From positions 1,430,501-1,494,500 of the forward strand of contig NZ_AP031575.1 of NCBI RefSeq assembly GCF_040436405.1: a stretch of DNA of 64,000 nucleotides, read 5' to 3'. Below, piece after piece: positions 17,875 through 27,126 of this stretch (positions within the stretch are counted from its first letter, which is position 1; each line of letters starts with the position of its first letter). The stretch is from Marinomonas sp. THO17 (lineage in GTDB: Bacteria > Pseudomonadota > Gammaproteobacteria > Pseudomonadales > Marinomonadaceae). The position numbers were made by a program, and so were the translations under genes. The notes under the pieces are model-generated. The model did no database searches. It was not told where the DNA came from and was given only the letters and a program-made list of their open reading frames with translations.

Positions 17875-18957
17875 CTACTGAAGGCATACCAAAGGCGCTA
17901 CATACTCTAATTTCAGTAGATCAAAATAATTCTGTCCCAACGCAATGTTGCGAAATGCCTCATCGTTCAAATATTGGTGAATACGTCCCGTTACCTCTAA
18001 TTCTTGTTGGTAAACCTCGAAGCGATTATTACGAAATGCAACGAAATCTGACCCAGGTAAAATACGATCAGAAAAACGATTTAAAAAGGCCACATACTGC
18101 GCCCTATTGCCTTTTTTACTAAAGTAATGATCTTCTAGAACTCGCCAAGAAATATCCAAGTACAGATTTGGGAAGGTCTTCAACAGGTTTGATAAAATGG
18201 CAATATGCTGCTCAGCTGAAACATTAAGTTGTTCATAGGAAATTCCCATGTGCGCCCAGATAATTTTATTATCAGGGTACAAGGTTAATGCCTGTTCCAT
18301 AAGCGGCAAGTAAAGTGTGGCATTCGTTTTCACCCCCAAATCAGCATGTATGGTAAGCGGCATATCGCGCTGCGCCAATTCCGACATAAAACCCGCCCAT
18401 AGAGTGATATCTTCAGGTGTCGCTGCAACATGATGGTTATTGAACTGCGCCTGTTTCACCAAATTCACTTCCCCCATCCAGCGAAATAACCCAGGATACT
18501 CCCGGTCATAGAGACGCATAATGTCTAAAGTTGATTCAGGATTAGAGAGATCAGTAAAGGTCATGGAAAGCGTGAGGTGCAAATCTCTAGGTGTGTACTC
18601 TATGAGATTAGCCGCATTCACCATATCATTACGAGTGGTCGGTAATACAGGTGTACCTGGACATTTCAAATAATTTTGACAACTAGATAAAGCGGGAAGC
18701 ATTTGTCCAATTCCGTACACATTAGCAAAACGAACGCTGGTTTTGCGCAAATAATCATTGACCTGCTGAAAGGGAATTGCACGACCATCAAAAGGACGAT
18801 AATGCAGATGAGTATCCACAATGGCTGTATAAGGTTCTTCGTTTCTGTCGTAACAATCCGATCCTGATTGAAAAGAATCTAATGATCGAAATTCTGCGTG
18901 AGAGTGATAAGCAACCGCCAGCAATACTAAGGTTAAAATCCCCTTTAAGTGTCTCAT
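17875..18957 (-). CDS. Exported amidohydrolase-family (TIM-barrel) protein
   Basis: About 360 aa from the ATG at 18957, preceded by AAGG with five-base spacing and giving a clean signal peptide (MRHLKGILTLVLLAVAYHSHA). An ATG four codons upstream and the longest frame (19002) are alternatives. Metal-ligand motifs of amidohydrolase-2 enzymes are in order: VDTHLH (HxH), MGEVNLV, TIHADLG, WAHMG and LPGSDF (Asp). The family performs metal-dependent hydrolysis or decarboxylation. A secreted member is unusual; a lactone or ester substrate in the periplasm is possible. No operon partner is evident. Confidence 0.8.
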   Translation of the reverse strand: MRHLKGILTLVLLAVAYHSHAEFRSLDSFQSGSDCYDRNEEPYTAIVDTHLHYRPFDGRAIPFQQVNDYLRKTSVRFANVYGIGQMLPALSSCQNYLKCPGTPVLPTTRNDMVNAANLIEYTPRDLHLTLSMTFTDLSNPESTLDIMRLYDREYPGLFRWMGEVNLVKQAQFNNHHVAATPEDITLWAGFMSELAQRDMPLTIHADLGVKTNATLYLPLMEQALTLYPDNKIIWAHMGISYEQLNVSAEQHIAILSNLLKTFPNLYLDISWRVLEDHYFSKKGNRAQYVAFLNRFSDRILPGSDFVAFRNNRFEVYQQELEVTGRIHQYLNDEAFRNIALGQNYFDLLKLEYVAPLVCLQ

Positions 18958-19533
18958 TATTACCTTCATCTTGTGACGCTTTTCTTGTCTCAGTCTACAC
19001 ACATTTTTAGCACAGCCAACTCAATGGTCTGATAAAACTTGGGGGCCAAAGATGATTATCAAACATAATCCATACCTTATAATCCATTGCTACTGTTTTA
19101 TATGATGCGGTTCTCACTAGGGAAGGTGCGAACAAGTCCACTGACTACAACAACCTACTCCTGCGTTGCTCTAACCCCCTACATCCATGTAGGGGTCAGC
19201 GTGTGGATAACTCTCTTTGCCATAGCAGAGCAAAGGATTAAAAACAAAACGACCATGCCGCCTGTCACCTTTCTTTGGCCACTTGAGTTACTTGCAGAAA
19301 AATAATGATTTTTTTGTTAGCAAGTCGTCATATTTGGATTACTTTTTGCATCACCAGAGTATGAATTAAGCTAGATCTTACCTTACTAACAGGTAAGTTT
19401 TAACAGCAAAAACTTATAACACTATTCAATTGAAATAAAAAGTATCCTTTTTTGGCAATTTAGCGTCAATTTTGTTACAAATTCGTAATGAGAGCCAAAA
19501 TAATTACAAGAATTCAGTGATCAGGAGTGCACC
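18958..19533. other. Intergenic region with partial mobile-element copy and AraC promoter
   Basis: About 575 bases between the divergent amidohydrolase and AraC genes. A partial MITE copy occupies 19120-19221. The rest, especially 19390-19520, is AT-rich and should contain the AraC promoter; no other gene is evident. Confidence 0.5.
19120..19221 (+). mobile_element. Partial or rearranged MITE copy (copy 1)
   Basis: The left end GGGAAGGTGCGAACAAGTC matches the terminal repeat of the three full copies and is preceded by TA (19118-19119). It continues with CCACTGAC, then a segment shared only with copy 2 (CTCCTGCG...CCCTACATCCAT), then the module GTGTGGATAACTCTCTTT shared with copies 3 and 4. 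No right terminal repeat is found, so the element is truncated. It contains a perfect DnaA-box sequence at 19202-19210. Confidence 0.7.
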
Positions 19534-20535
19534 TTGATAGAACATCACCATACCTTAAGCACCAATGAATTAGCTTTTAAAAGTATTCAAACAGAAGGTG
19601 TTCATGAGCATGAATTTGCTCTACCTAATAACTGGCATGCTCATTACGATCAAATTTCCTCCGGAGAATTTAAAGGGCGCATTGATCAGCTATCCATCAT
19701 GGGCATTGACCTGATCAGAGAGACTACTAACCAATCCATCATAAAACGCGGCATGTTAAATGAAGATAGCCTGACCTTTAGCATGCCAACCAATCAAGCT
19801 GAAGAGACGTTTTATTGTGACGGCCGTAAATTTTCTTCCGATAATTTCTTGTTTTCACCAGCAGATGATTTACCAGAAATTCAGACCTCTACAAACTTCA
19901 GTGTGTTGTGTGTCAGTGTTAATAAAGCAAAAATCTTTGAGTATCTAAACAACCAAAACTTAGACCCACAATTTTTAGAAAAATCACAGATTTACCCCAT
20001 TGACAACTATGCTGCTCAAGCTGAAAAAAATAACATGACTGGCTTATTAAACAGCTTGCTTGACCCACAAAAAACCTCTCCATTTCTTCACTATAGCGGC
20101 ATTCAATCGAGTATTCATGACACGATTCTTCAATCTGTAATCGACCTTTCAGATCATCAACATGAAGTGCATCTTACTCCAATGGCCCAAAAGAAATTAG
20201 TCGATAGAGCACGAGAGTATGTTTTAAGCTGTACTGAAGCCGCTCCCAGCATTCTTGAGCTGTGCAGTATACTTGGAACCAGCCGTCGTAAACTGCAATA
20301 TTGCTTTCAGCAAACCCTAGGCATTAACCCTATCGCTTACTTACGTTTAATCCGCCTTAACGCCGCTCATAGAGAGCTTTGCCAAGCGGATGGACAGACA
20401 TCAGTGCAGGACATTGCATCAAAATGGGGCTTTATGCACCTCAGTCGTTTTGCCGCTGAATATCGCACCCTATTTGATGAGCTTCCCTCTCAAACGTTAA
20501 AAAACGCACATATGAATTGTGCCAAAATCGGATAA
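19534..20535 (+). CDS. AraC-family transcriptional regulator
   Basis: A 333-residue regulator starting at TTG 19534; the TTG is supported by AGGAG six bases upstream and no better ATG is near. The N-terminal two thirds is an effector region (about 1-225). The C-terminal HTH_18 domain (about 228-325) shows both helix-turn-helices, SILELCSILGTSRRKLQYCF and SVQDIASKWGFMHLSRFAAE, followed by the usual RxxFxxxPS-like end. It resembles EutR/OruR-type activators. It most likely controls the SphA-like channel and amidohydrolase genes directly downstream. Confidence 0.9.
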   Translation: MIEHHHTLSTNELAFKSIQTEGVHEHEFALPNNWHAHYDQISSGEFKGRIDQLSIMGIDLIRETTNQSIIKRGMLNEDSLTFSMPTNQAEETFYCDGRKFSSDNFLFSPADDLPEIQTSTNFSVLCVSVNKAKIFEYLNNQNLDPQFLEKSQIYPIDNYAAQAEKNNMTGLLNSLLDPQKTSPFLHYSGIQSSIHDTILQSVIDLSDHQHEVHLTPMAQKKLVDRAREYVLSCTEAAPSILELCSILGTSRRKLQYCFQQTLGINPIAYLRLIRLNAAHRELCQADGQTSVQDIASKWGFMHLSRFAAEYRTLFDELPSQTLKNAHMNCAKIG

Positions 20536-20614
20536 CCCACAATTGTTTCAGTTGTTAATGTGAAATAAGTAATAAAAAAGCAAAAAAACTATTTCGCAAA
20601 TATAGGAACAACTG

Positions 20615-21565
20615 ATGAAACCACTAAATAAAATTATCTCTTGTGCGTTAGCCACAGCTATCACGGCGGGATTCAGCCTGTCAGCAAATGCATCTGAAAA
20701 TGGCATTACCATTACCCCAATGGGGACATATGATTTTGGTTCCGGTTTTTTACCACCAGAATCTGATATTGGCCTTTTTGGTCTTCGTTATGCTTATTAC
20801 ACGACTGATACTCAAAAAGATGGCAATGGTGATAAATTCTCTGGACGAGATTTTTCCCTAGATGTTCAAGCAATTTCTATACTTTATATGAAAATGACAG
20901 ACACTGAATTATTTGGTGGCAAGTATGGTTTCTCTGTCATTATGCCCATGTTGAATTTAGACGGTGATATCACGATTTTCAATGGCAACACGCCAGTATT
21001 TCAAAACGAGGGGGAGGTCTTCCGTCAAGGCGATATGTTCATTACTCCTTTGATTCTGGGATGGACACCCTCACCTAATCTGGCAATGAATGCCCAATTC
21101 AGTATTCAAGCCCCTACCGGCGATTATGACCAAAACAAGTTTGTTAATTCTGGTGTCAATCATTGGACAATTGCCCCTTCCTTTGGTTTCACCTACATAA
21201 ATCAAACGGGCTTAGAAGTGTCTTCCTTCATTGAACTTAATGTTAACACCAAAAACGAAGACACAGATTACAAAAGCGGCAGCAGTCTTCGTTACGACTT
21301 TGGCATAGGACAGCACGTTGGCGCTTGGACTCTTGGTGTAGGCGGTTATTACTTCAACCAATTTACCGACGACAAAACCTATAGTGGTTATACTGGCAAT
21401 GCCATTACAGATGGCAACAAGGGCGAAGTAGCGGCAGTAGGACCGGCTGCCAGCTTTATGAAACCTGGGCTACCAACTGTTTCTTTCCATGCTTATAAAG
21501 AATTTAATGCTAAAAATCGAGCAGAAGGTTATAACTTAGCGGTTCGTCTTGGCGCTGTTTTCTAA
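20615..21565 (+). CDS. SphA/MetA-type outer-membrane protein
   Basis: A 316-residue outer-membrane beta-barrel of the phenol meta-pathway transporter-like family (COG4313, SphA). Signal peptide to about residue 26 (SLSANA/SEN). Typical landmarks are the N-terminal P.G.YDFGSGFLPPESD and later ILGWTPSPNLAMNAQFSIQAPTGDYD. Such proteins often sit beside catabolic genes and are thought to let hydrophobic or aromatic substrates through the outer membrane. It lies between the AraC regulator and a cytosolic amidohydrolase, which supports an uptake role for that enzyme's substrate. Confidence 0.88.
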   Translation: MKPLNKIISCALATAITAGFSLSANASENGITITPMGTYDFGSGFLPPESDIGLFGLRYAYYTTDTQKDGNGDKFSGRDFSLDVQAISILYMKMTDTELFGGKYGFSVIMPMLNLDGDITIFNGNTPVFQNEGEVFRQGDMFITPLILGWTPSPNLAMNAQFSIQAPTGDYDQNKFVNSGVNHWTIAPSFGFTYINQTGLEVSSFIELNVNTKNEDTDYKSGSSLRYDFGIGQHVGAWTLGVGGYYFNQFTDDKTYSGYTGNAITDGNKGEVAAVGPAASFMKPGLPTVSFHAYKEFNAKNRAEGYNLAVRLGAVF

Positions 21566-21750
21566 TCTTTATATCCATACCCCCATTATTGTGTAAGCGT
21601 CCAAGCGCTTTTGAGCCTCCCTTCTCATTAGCGCTTCTTTCACTTTAGCTTTGATCACTCATAGAAAAATCTACATTTTGCCAATTTTGGCTAACCACTT
21701 TTTTTTTCAAGACTTAGCCTAAGAGCATAAGACATTACGAGGTTACATCA

Positions 21751-23394
21751 ATGACAACTACCCTTTTTACTAATGCCAAAATTTATACGGTCAATAAGCA
21801 ACAGCCTTGGGCCGAGGCCATGGCAATTAAAGACAATAAAATCCTTGCGGTTGGTTCAGCAAATGAGCTGGAAAGTCTTTATGCTAAAGATGCAAATAAA
21901 ATTGATCTTCAAGGCAAAATGGTTATGCCAGGGTTAGCTGATATCCATAACCATTTTGTCTTTGGCGGAAGAGGTGAATTATTTGAAGCGAACTTTCCAC
22001 CCTTCTTAGGATTAGATGAGATTATTGGTGTTGTGGCGCAAGCTGCAGCGAACACTCCTGAAGGTGAATGGATTGTCGGTGGTATCTTTGGCAGTCATTT
22101 ACTAGATCAAATCAACCTTGAATATCGTTTGAAACTGGATGAAGCCTCACAAGGTCGTCCAGTGATGCTTAGAGATGAATCACACCATAACCGCTGGACC
22201 AATAAAGTCGGTCTTGAAATTTGCGGTATCGACGATAATACACCGTCACCCGAAAACGGCACCATAGCTAGAGATGCAAACACAGGTGAAGCAACAGGAC
22301 TGTTATTAGAATCTGCTTCAGCCTTAGTTGAAGACCTTGTAATAGAAACCATCAAAGCTCAGAGCGAGCAAAATGTTCAAGCGACTGCCCATGCCTTCAA
22401 AAGACTGAATGCCCTTGGTATTACTTGTATTCAAGAACCCTTAGCCAATCGTACCGTTATGGACAGCATCAAGGATACAGTAGATCAAAACAAACTATCC
22501 GCTTGGGTAGTAGCTTCCATACCAGTTTTACAAGGGCCATTCGCCAGTGACGAATGGGGTAAATCCCTATTCAATTTGCGCGATGAATATCGTAGCGAAT
22601 ACTTCCGTCCTGATTTTGGTAAACTCTTTATGGATGGTGTGCCTACAACACACACTGCCGCCATGCTTGATCCGTACCTACCGACCGATAAATTTGGCTG
22701 TTGTTTCCGTGGCGATAACTTTATGACTGTACCACAACTGGCACGAGTCATTTCCGATTGCGAGAGTGAAGGCATCAGTCTGAAAATTCACTGCACGGGT
22801 GATAATGCTGTACGTGCCACCTTAGATGCTATTGAAGTGGTACGTAATTTTAATGGCGGCGAATGGCAACATCAGATCGCACATGCGGGTTATGTCAGTC
22901 ATGACGATATTCCACGTTTTGCAGAATTAAATGTGGTCGCTGACTTGTCACCCATGATCTGGTTCCCGGGAATGATTGTTGAACAATTAAAAACCATCTT
23001 ACCGGAAGAACGAGTCACTCACTCTTTCCCGAACAAGCTCATGTTAGAAAAAGGGGTACTTATCGCGGCAGGGTCCGACTGGCCTGTACTACCAGACCCA
23101 AGTCCTTGGATTGGAATGGAAGGTATCATTACTCGTAAAGACCCAAGTGGTCAGGTACCCGGGGAAATGTGGCCAGAGCAAGGACTGTCTCTTGAGGAAG
23201 CTTTATACGCCTATACCTTGGGGCCAGTTAAAGCCATGGGATTGGAAAAAGAAACTGGCTCCTTGGAACCAGGTAAATCCGCTGACTTTGTGGTTCTAAA
23301 AGACAATCTGTTTGATATTTCCATGGATCAAGTCTCTGACACTCAAGTATTGTCGACCTATTTTGCAGGTAAATTGGTACACGAGGTTAGTTAA
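21751..23394 (+). CDS. YtcJ-like metal-dependent amidohydrolase
   Basis: A 547-residue cytosolic amidohydrolase-3 (YtcJ) family enzyme. The N-terminal beta-sandwich strand (TLFTNAKIYTVNKQQPWAEAMAI) is followed by the barrel with the metal motif MPGLADIHNHF, then LKIHCTGDNAVRATLDAIE, HQIAHAGYV and GSDWPVLPDPSPWIGMEG; the C-terminal strand has LEPGKSADFVVLK. These enzymes hydrolyse exocyclic amides or carbamates using one or two Zn or similar ions; the substrate is unknown. Its stop codon overlaps the start of the next gene (TAATG), tying its synthesis to a putative metallochaperone GTPase. Confidence 0.9.
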   Translation: MTTTLFTNAKIYTVNKQQPWAEAMAIKDNKILAVGSANELESLYAKDANKIDLQGKMVMPGLADIHNHFVFGGRGELFEANFPPFLGLDEIIGVVAQAAANTPEGEWIVGGIFGSHLLDQINLEYRLKLDEASQGRPVMLRDESHHNRWTNKVGLEICGIDDNTPSPENGTIARDANTGEATGLLLESASALVEDLVIETIKAQSEQNVQATAHAFKRLNALGITCIQEPLANRTVMDSIKDTVDQNKLSAWVVASIPVLQGPFASDEWGKSLFNLRDEYRSEYFRPDFGKLFMDGVPTTHTAAMLDPYLPTDKFGCCFRGDNFMTVPQLARVISDCESEGISLKIHCTGDNAVRATLDAIEVVRNFNGGEWQHQIAHAGYVSHDDIPRFAELNVVADLSPMIWFPGMIVEQLKTILPEERVTHSFPNKLMLEKGVLIAAGSDWPVLPDPSPWIGMEGIITRKDPSGQVPGEMWPEQGLSLEEALYAYTLGPVKAMGLEKETGSLEPGKSADFVVLKDNLFDISMDQVSDTQVLSTYFAGKLVHEVS

Positions 23395-24458
23395 TGAATG
23401 ACATAACACCTTCAAACGGTTTCCCTGTGACCCTGCTCACAGGGTTCCTTGGTAGCGGTAAAACCACGATTTTAAACAAGCTACTTAACCAAGAGGATAT
23501 GGCCAATACACTGGTGATTATCAACGAATTTGGTGAAGTTGGACTGGACCATTTATTGGTGGAAGAAAGTCAGGAAAACCTGAGACTCCTACAAAGTGGT
23601 TGTATTTGTTGTACGGTTCGTGGTGATCTGGTGGACACTCTGATGGAGCTTTATGAAAAGCAAGAAAAAGGCGACATCGCGCCTTTTTCTCGTGTCATGA
23701 TTGAAACCACAGGGCTTGCCGACCCTATGCCAATTGTCCAAACTTTTCAAATAGACAGCGGCGTTACGGGGCATTTTCATCTACAACAAGTCATTACACT
23801 GGTAGATGCCGTCAATGGCCTTACCACCTTGAAGAAGCACACCGAAGCAGTAAAACAGATTTCCATCGCGCAAAAGCTGTTTATTACTAAGTCTGATCTG
23901 GTGGAAGAAAGCATCACTCAAAAGTTAGAAAAAGAACTGAAATTGGTTAATCCAGCCGCCAGTTGTGAATTGATTTTTAATGGTGAAATCGCAGCGCAAC
24001 GTATCCTTGAGATACCTGAAAAAGGGCCAAATCAATGGCAAGTTGAAGCGGCCAGCATTGATGCCTATATCCCTTTAGCAAAACAGACTTTTTCGCTTTC
24101 CAATGCTGTGATGCACCCCTTATCTCATCATGCGGGAAAAATCCGCTCTTATTGCTTAATTTTTGATCACCCGCTACCAGAAGCCGAACTTGTCTATTGG
24201 TTAGAATTGATGAGTACCATGAGAGCAGAAAATATTTTGCGTATCAAAGGTATCATTGAGTTTCAGGAAAAACCAGGTCAACCTGTCATTATTCATGGTG
24301 TTCAGCAAGTCACTCATCCTTTTGTGATCATGCCAGAATGGCCTTCTGACGATCATAGATCGCGTATTGTGATCATTGCTGAGAATCTAAGTGAGGCAGA
24401 AATTGTTCGTACTTTTGAGCACTATGTGGGCGTTAGTGTTCCGAAATTAGCGTCTTAA
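23394..24458 (+). CDS. CobW/COG0523-family GTPase, putative metallochaperone
   Basis: A 354-residue P-loop GTPase of the COG0523 family. Visible: Walker A GFLGSGKTT (about residues 16-24), the family metal-binding motif CICC in QSGCICCTVRGDL (about 70-73), ETTGLADPMP, the GTP-specificity segment ITKSDL and a C-terminal CobW_C region. Members insert or traffic metals such as zinc or cobalt for client enzymes. The one-base stop/start overlap with the metallo-amidohydrolase suggests that enzyme is its client. A terminator follows at 24490-24526. Confidence 0.9.
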   Translation: MNDITPSNGFPVTLLTGFLGSGKTTILNKLLNQEDMANTLVIINEFGEVGLDHLLVEESQENLRLLQSGCICCTVRGDLVDTLMELYEKQEKGDIAPFSRVMIETTGLADPMPIVQTFQIDSGVTGHFHLQQVITLVDAVNGLTTLKKHTEAVKQISIAQKLFITKSDLVEESITQKLEKELKLVNPAASCELIFNGEIAAQRILEIPEKGPNQWQVEAASIDAYIPLAKQTFSLSNAVMHPLSHHAGKIRSYCLIFDHPLPEAELVYWLELMSTMRAENILRIKGIIEFQEKPGQPVIIHGVQQVTHPFVIMPEWPSDDHRSRIVIIAENLSEAEIVRTFEHYVGVSVPKLAS

Positions 24459-24489
24459 CACTATCTTTCATGATACAGTTCAAGAAATG

Positions 24490-24526
24490 AAAAAACCTCT
24501 TCATAACAATATGAAGAAGTTTTTTC
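24490..24526 (+). terminator. Terminator of the amidohydrolase/CobW operon
   Basis: Stem AAAAACCTCTTCATA / TATGAAGAAGTTTTT with one mismatch and a 4-base loop, ending in a T-run. It separates the operon from the AsnC-domain gene. Confidence 0.85.
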
Positions 24527-24584
24527 ATAAGCGCCCCAACAAACGGTTAAAATCTGCCTTTATTTCCTTAAGGAGGAGACCCCT

Positions 24585-24863
24585 ATGGTTACTTGTATCA
24601 TGTTGATTAACGCCCCGCTAAGAGAGGTCAATCGGGTTGCAAATGAAATAATGGCGTACCCAGAAGTAATGGATGTCTATTCCGTCACGGGGCAATGGGA
24701 CTTAGTCGCGGTTTTAAAAGCCAGCTCTAATGACGAAATCGCCAATTTAATCACCGAAAAGCTTGCAGTTATTGCTGGCATTGAAAAAACCGACACCATG
24801 TGGGCTTTCAAAAGCTATTCCAGTCAAGACATTGATTCCATGTTCGACATGGGGAATGGTTAA
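24585..24863 (+). CDS. Stand-alone AsnC/Lrp ligand-binding (RAM) domain protein
   Basis: A 92-residue protein that is only the effector/oligomerisation half of an Lrp/AsnC regulator: alpha-beta fold with ANEIMAYPEVMDVYSVTGQWDLVAVLKA and a terminal segment with IEKTDTMWAFKSY. There is no helix-turn-helix and none fits upstream, where a terminator and a very strong ribosome-binding site (AAGGAGGAG) lie. Such stand-alone domains can bind amino acids or mix with full-length Lrp-type regulators. It is transcribed separately, followed by a terminator shared with aguA. Confidence 0.88.
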   Translation: MVTCIMLINAPLREVNRVANEIMAYPEVMDVYSVTGQWDLVAVLKASSNDEIANLITEKLAVIAGIEKTDTMWAFKSYSSQDIDSMFDMGNG

Positions 24864-24885
24864 CACCCTCAGCAAAGCGATCAAT

Positions 24886-24919
24886 AAAAAGTCTCTAAGA
24901 ATGGCCTTAGAGACTTTTT
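24886..24919. terminator. Bidirectional terminator between the AsnC-domain gene and aguA
   Basis: A perfect stem AAAAAGTCTCTAAG / CTTAGAGACTTTTT with a short loop; A and T runs flank both arms, so it can stop transcription from both convergent genes. Confidence 0.9.
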
Positions 24920-24942
24920 ATTCTTCTATCAGGGTCTTGATT

Positions 24943-26019
24943 CTAAGCAGGGATTTGTTGGGTAATACAGTGAAGGTTACCACCACCTAGCACCACTTCT
25001 CTTCCCGGGATTCCAATGAGTTTATGATCAGGAAAAGCTTGAGCAAAAACCTTTTCCGCCTTTGCATCTTGTTGTGTGTCTAGAAGCGGATAAAAAATGG
25101 CCTGATTACAAATTAAGAAGTTAGCGTAAGACGCCCCCAATCTTTCACCCGCCTCTCGCACCATGCGGTCGGGTTGTACCAAGCCCCTTGCTTCCATTTC
25201 AGACATATACAAAGGGCCAGGCATAGGCAAGATATAGACTTTGATTTTACGCCCTTGCGCATCCCTTGCATTTTGCAAAATGTCTAGCGCAATCATGCTG
25301 ATGTCATATTGCGGATCGTCAGCATCCTCGCAGACAGTCAACATGACTTCTCCAGGACGAACAAGATGTAACAGATTATCTATATGCCCATTGGTTTCAT
25401 CATTGTATAGCCCTTTCGGCAACCAGATGACTTTCTCAACCCCCAGATATTCTCGAAGATTTTCTTCCACTTGCGCCTTTGACAAATGCGGATTTCGGCT
25501 AGGATGCAATAAGCACTCTTCAGTGGTATAAAGCGTCCCTTCTCCATCACAATGAATCGAACCGCCCTCAAGAATAAAAGGCGCATCATATTGCTGAACT
25601 TGCTCTCGTTTAGCCACTTCTGAGGCAACTAATTGATCATCTTGCCAATCATGATACAAGCCATCCAATTCACCGCCCCAAGCATTAAACTGCCAATTAA
25701 TAGCACGCATTTCCCCAGCTTGATTAATCACCATTGTCGGGCCAATGTCACGCATCCAAGCATCGTTATAGGCAATAGCATGTACCTCAACATCTTGTGG
25801 TAAAAGCTCTGTTACTTGCTTAACAAGCTCTGGCAGCACTGCGACTTTGACTTGCACCTGTGTCTGCAGCTGTTTGATAAAGTGTGTAAATACTTGCTGA
25901 GCCGGTACAGCCTGCTCCCGCCAATTATCTAACCGGGTCGGCCAAGCTAACCAAACAGATTGCTGTGGACTGTGCTCTCCTGGCATCCAAAAACCATCCT
26001 GCTTTGGTGTGGTTATCAT
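24943..26019 (-). CDS. aguA: Agmatine deiminase
   Basis: About 358 aa from the ATG at 26019, chosen because it lies one base after the aguB stop with AAGGG upstream; the frame extends to 26046 but the extra nine residues are not typical. It is a pentein-fold agmatine deiminase (agmatine to N-carbamoylputrescine plus ammonia). Landmarks: PGEHSPQQSVWLAWP at the N-terminus, MRDIGPT, EGGSIHCDGEGT, NDETNGHIDN and the terminal GGGNLHCITQQ with the catalytic Cys (about residue 351). Co-transcribed behind aguB, it completes two-step putrescine production. Confidence 0.96.
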   Translation of the reverse strand: MITTPKQDGFWMPGEHSPQQSVWLAWPTRLDNWREQAVPAQQVFTHFIKQLQTQVQVKVAVLPELVKQVTELLPQDVEVHAIAYNDAWMRDIGPTMVINQAGEMRAINWQFNAWGGELDGLYHDWQDDQLVASEVAKREQVQQYDAPFILEGGSIHCDGEGTLYTTEECLLHPSRNPHLSKAQVEENLREYLGVEKVIWLPKGLYNDETNGHIDNLLHLVRPGEVMLTVCEDADDPQYDISMIALDILQNARDAQGRKIKVYILPMPGPLYMSEMEARGLVQPDRMVREAGERLGASYANFLICNQAIFYPLLDTQQDAKAEKVFAQAFPDHKLIGIPGREVVLGGGNLHCITQQIPA

Positions 26020-26020
26020 A

Positions 26021-26908
26021 TCACGCGCCCTTTTTCGATTGCCCATCCAAGGTATTTAATACTTCATAATGTTCAGGGCGACGGTCTCGAAACAGTCCCC
26101 ATGCTTTGCGTTGTTGTTGAATAATATTCAGATCAAAAGTATGCAGTAAAACACATTCACTGTCTCGATTGGCCTGCGCCACCAGCTCACCGCTTGCATC
26201 GCAAATAAAGGATGAACCAAAGAAGGTCAAAGACAAGTCTCTGTACTGAGCCTTTTCAACACCAACTCGATTGGAAGCAATCACAGGTGTTTGGTTTGCT
26301 GCGGCATGACCACACATGACATTCGTCCAATGGGGCTGGCTGTCCATGTCAGGCTGACTTGGCTCAGAGCCAATTGCCGTGGGGAAAAACAATAAGTCGG
26401 CTCCCATTAGCGCCATAGAACGAGCCGTTTCAGGGAACCACTGATCCCAACAAATACCAACACCAATACGTCCAAACTGCGTATCCCAGACTTTAAAACC
26501 GGTATCTCCTGGGCTGAAATAATATTTTTCTAAGTAACCATCACTGTCAGGAATGTGGGTTTTACGATAAATACCTAACAGTTCGCCTCCGGCATCAATC
26601 ATGGCTAAGGAATTAAAACGTGCCTGACCGGCCTTTTCAAACCAACTAAAAGGCAACACCACATTGAGTTCTTTGGCCAATTGCTGAAATTGCTTGAAAG
26701 CGGCATTCTCTTCAAGAGTGGTCGCCAAATCATGGTAACCTTCGTGAATTTCTATACAAAAATAAGGCGTTTCAAACAGCTCTTGAATCAAAATAATCTG
26801 AGCACCTTGCTCTGCTGCTTGACGAATAAGATTTTCTGCACGCGCTAAATTCTCTTCTTTATCCCACGAACATTGCATTTGCGTCGCTGCTACTGTGACC
26901 TTAGACAT
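26021..26908 (-). CDS. aguB: N-carbamoylputrescine amidase
   Basis: About 295 aa from the ATG at 26908 (GGAG eight bases upstream), starting MSKVTVAATQMQCSWD. It is a nitrilase-superfamily enzyme with the Glu-Lys-Cys triad in QELFETPYF, KTHIPDSDGYLEKYYFSPGD and GVGICWDQWFPE. It hydrolyses N-carbamoylputrescine to putrescine, CO2 and ammonia. First gene of the aguBA operon; divergent from puuC, so the 220-base region between them likely carries both promoters. Confidence 0.96.
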   Translation of the reverse strand: MSKVTVAATQMQCSWDKEENLARAENLIRQAAEQGAQIILIQELFETPYFCIEIHEGYHDLATTLEENAAFKQFQQLAKELNVVLPFSWFEKAGQARFNSLAMIDAGGELLGIYRKTHIPDSDGYLEKYYFSPGDTGFKVWDTQFGRIGVGICWDQWFPETARSMALMGADLLFFPTAIGSEPSQPDMDSQPHWTNVMCGHAAANQTPVIASNRVGVEKAQYRDLSLTFFGSSFICDASGELVAQANRDSECVLLHTFDLNIIQQQRKAWGLFRDRRPEHYEVLNTLDGQSKKGA

Positions 26909-27026
26909 AACCCATTCTCCAATCATTTATCCAATCCAATGAAGGAGTAGTCCCCCTATCAAAGACATTGAATTAGGCCATTATGTAATTATGATTAAGC
27001 ATTTTAGTACCAAGATTAAAAATCGA

Positions 27027-27044
27027 TATACCACCTTGGGGATA
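27027..27044. promoter_or_regulatory. Candidate LuxR-type regulator site upstream of aguB and puuC
   Basis: TATACCACCTTGGGGATA, which matches 14 of 18 positions of a site at 30933-30950 between the luxR-type gene and puuA. It lies 83 bases before the puuC start and 119 before the aguB start. Partly palindromic. Confidence 0.5.
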
Positions 27045-27126
27045 TGGTCAGCAGTCTGGTCACTCAGTTAGTTTTACAGCATCTTCGTTATACTGCGTTT
27101 TCGCATTAGCCTAATAGGAAGCAAAC

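Noticed and set aside
19087-19305. A 72-codon reading frame over the partial MITE copy
   Set aside because: It is formed by the element's end sequence (GKVRTSPLT...), which also makes false tails in other copies.
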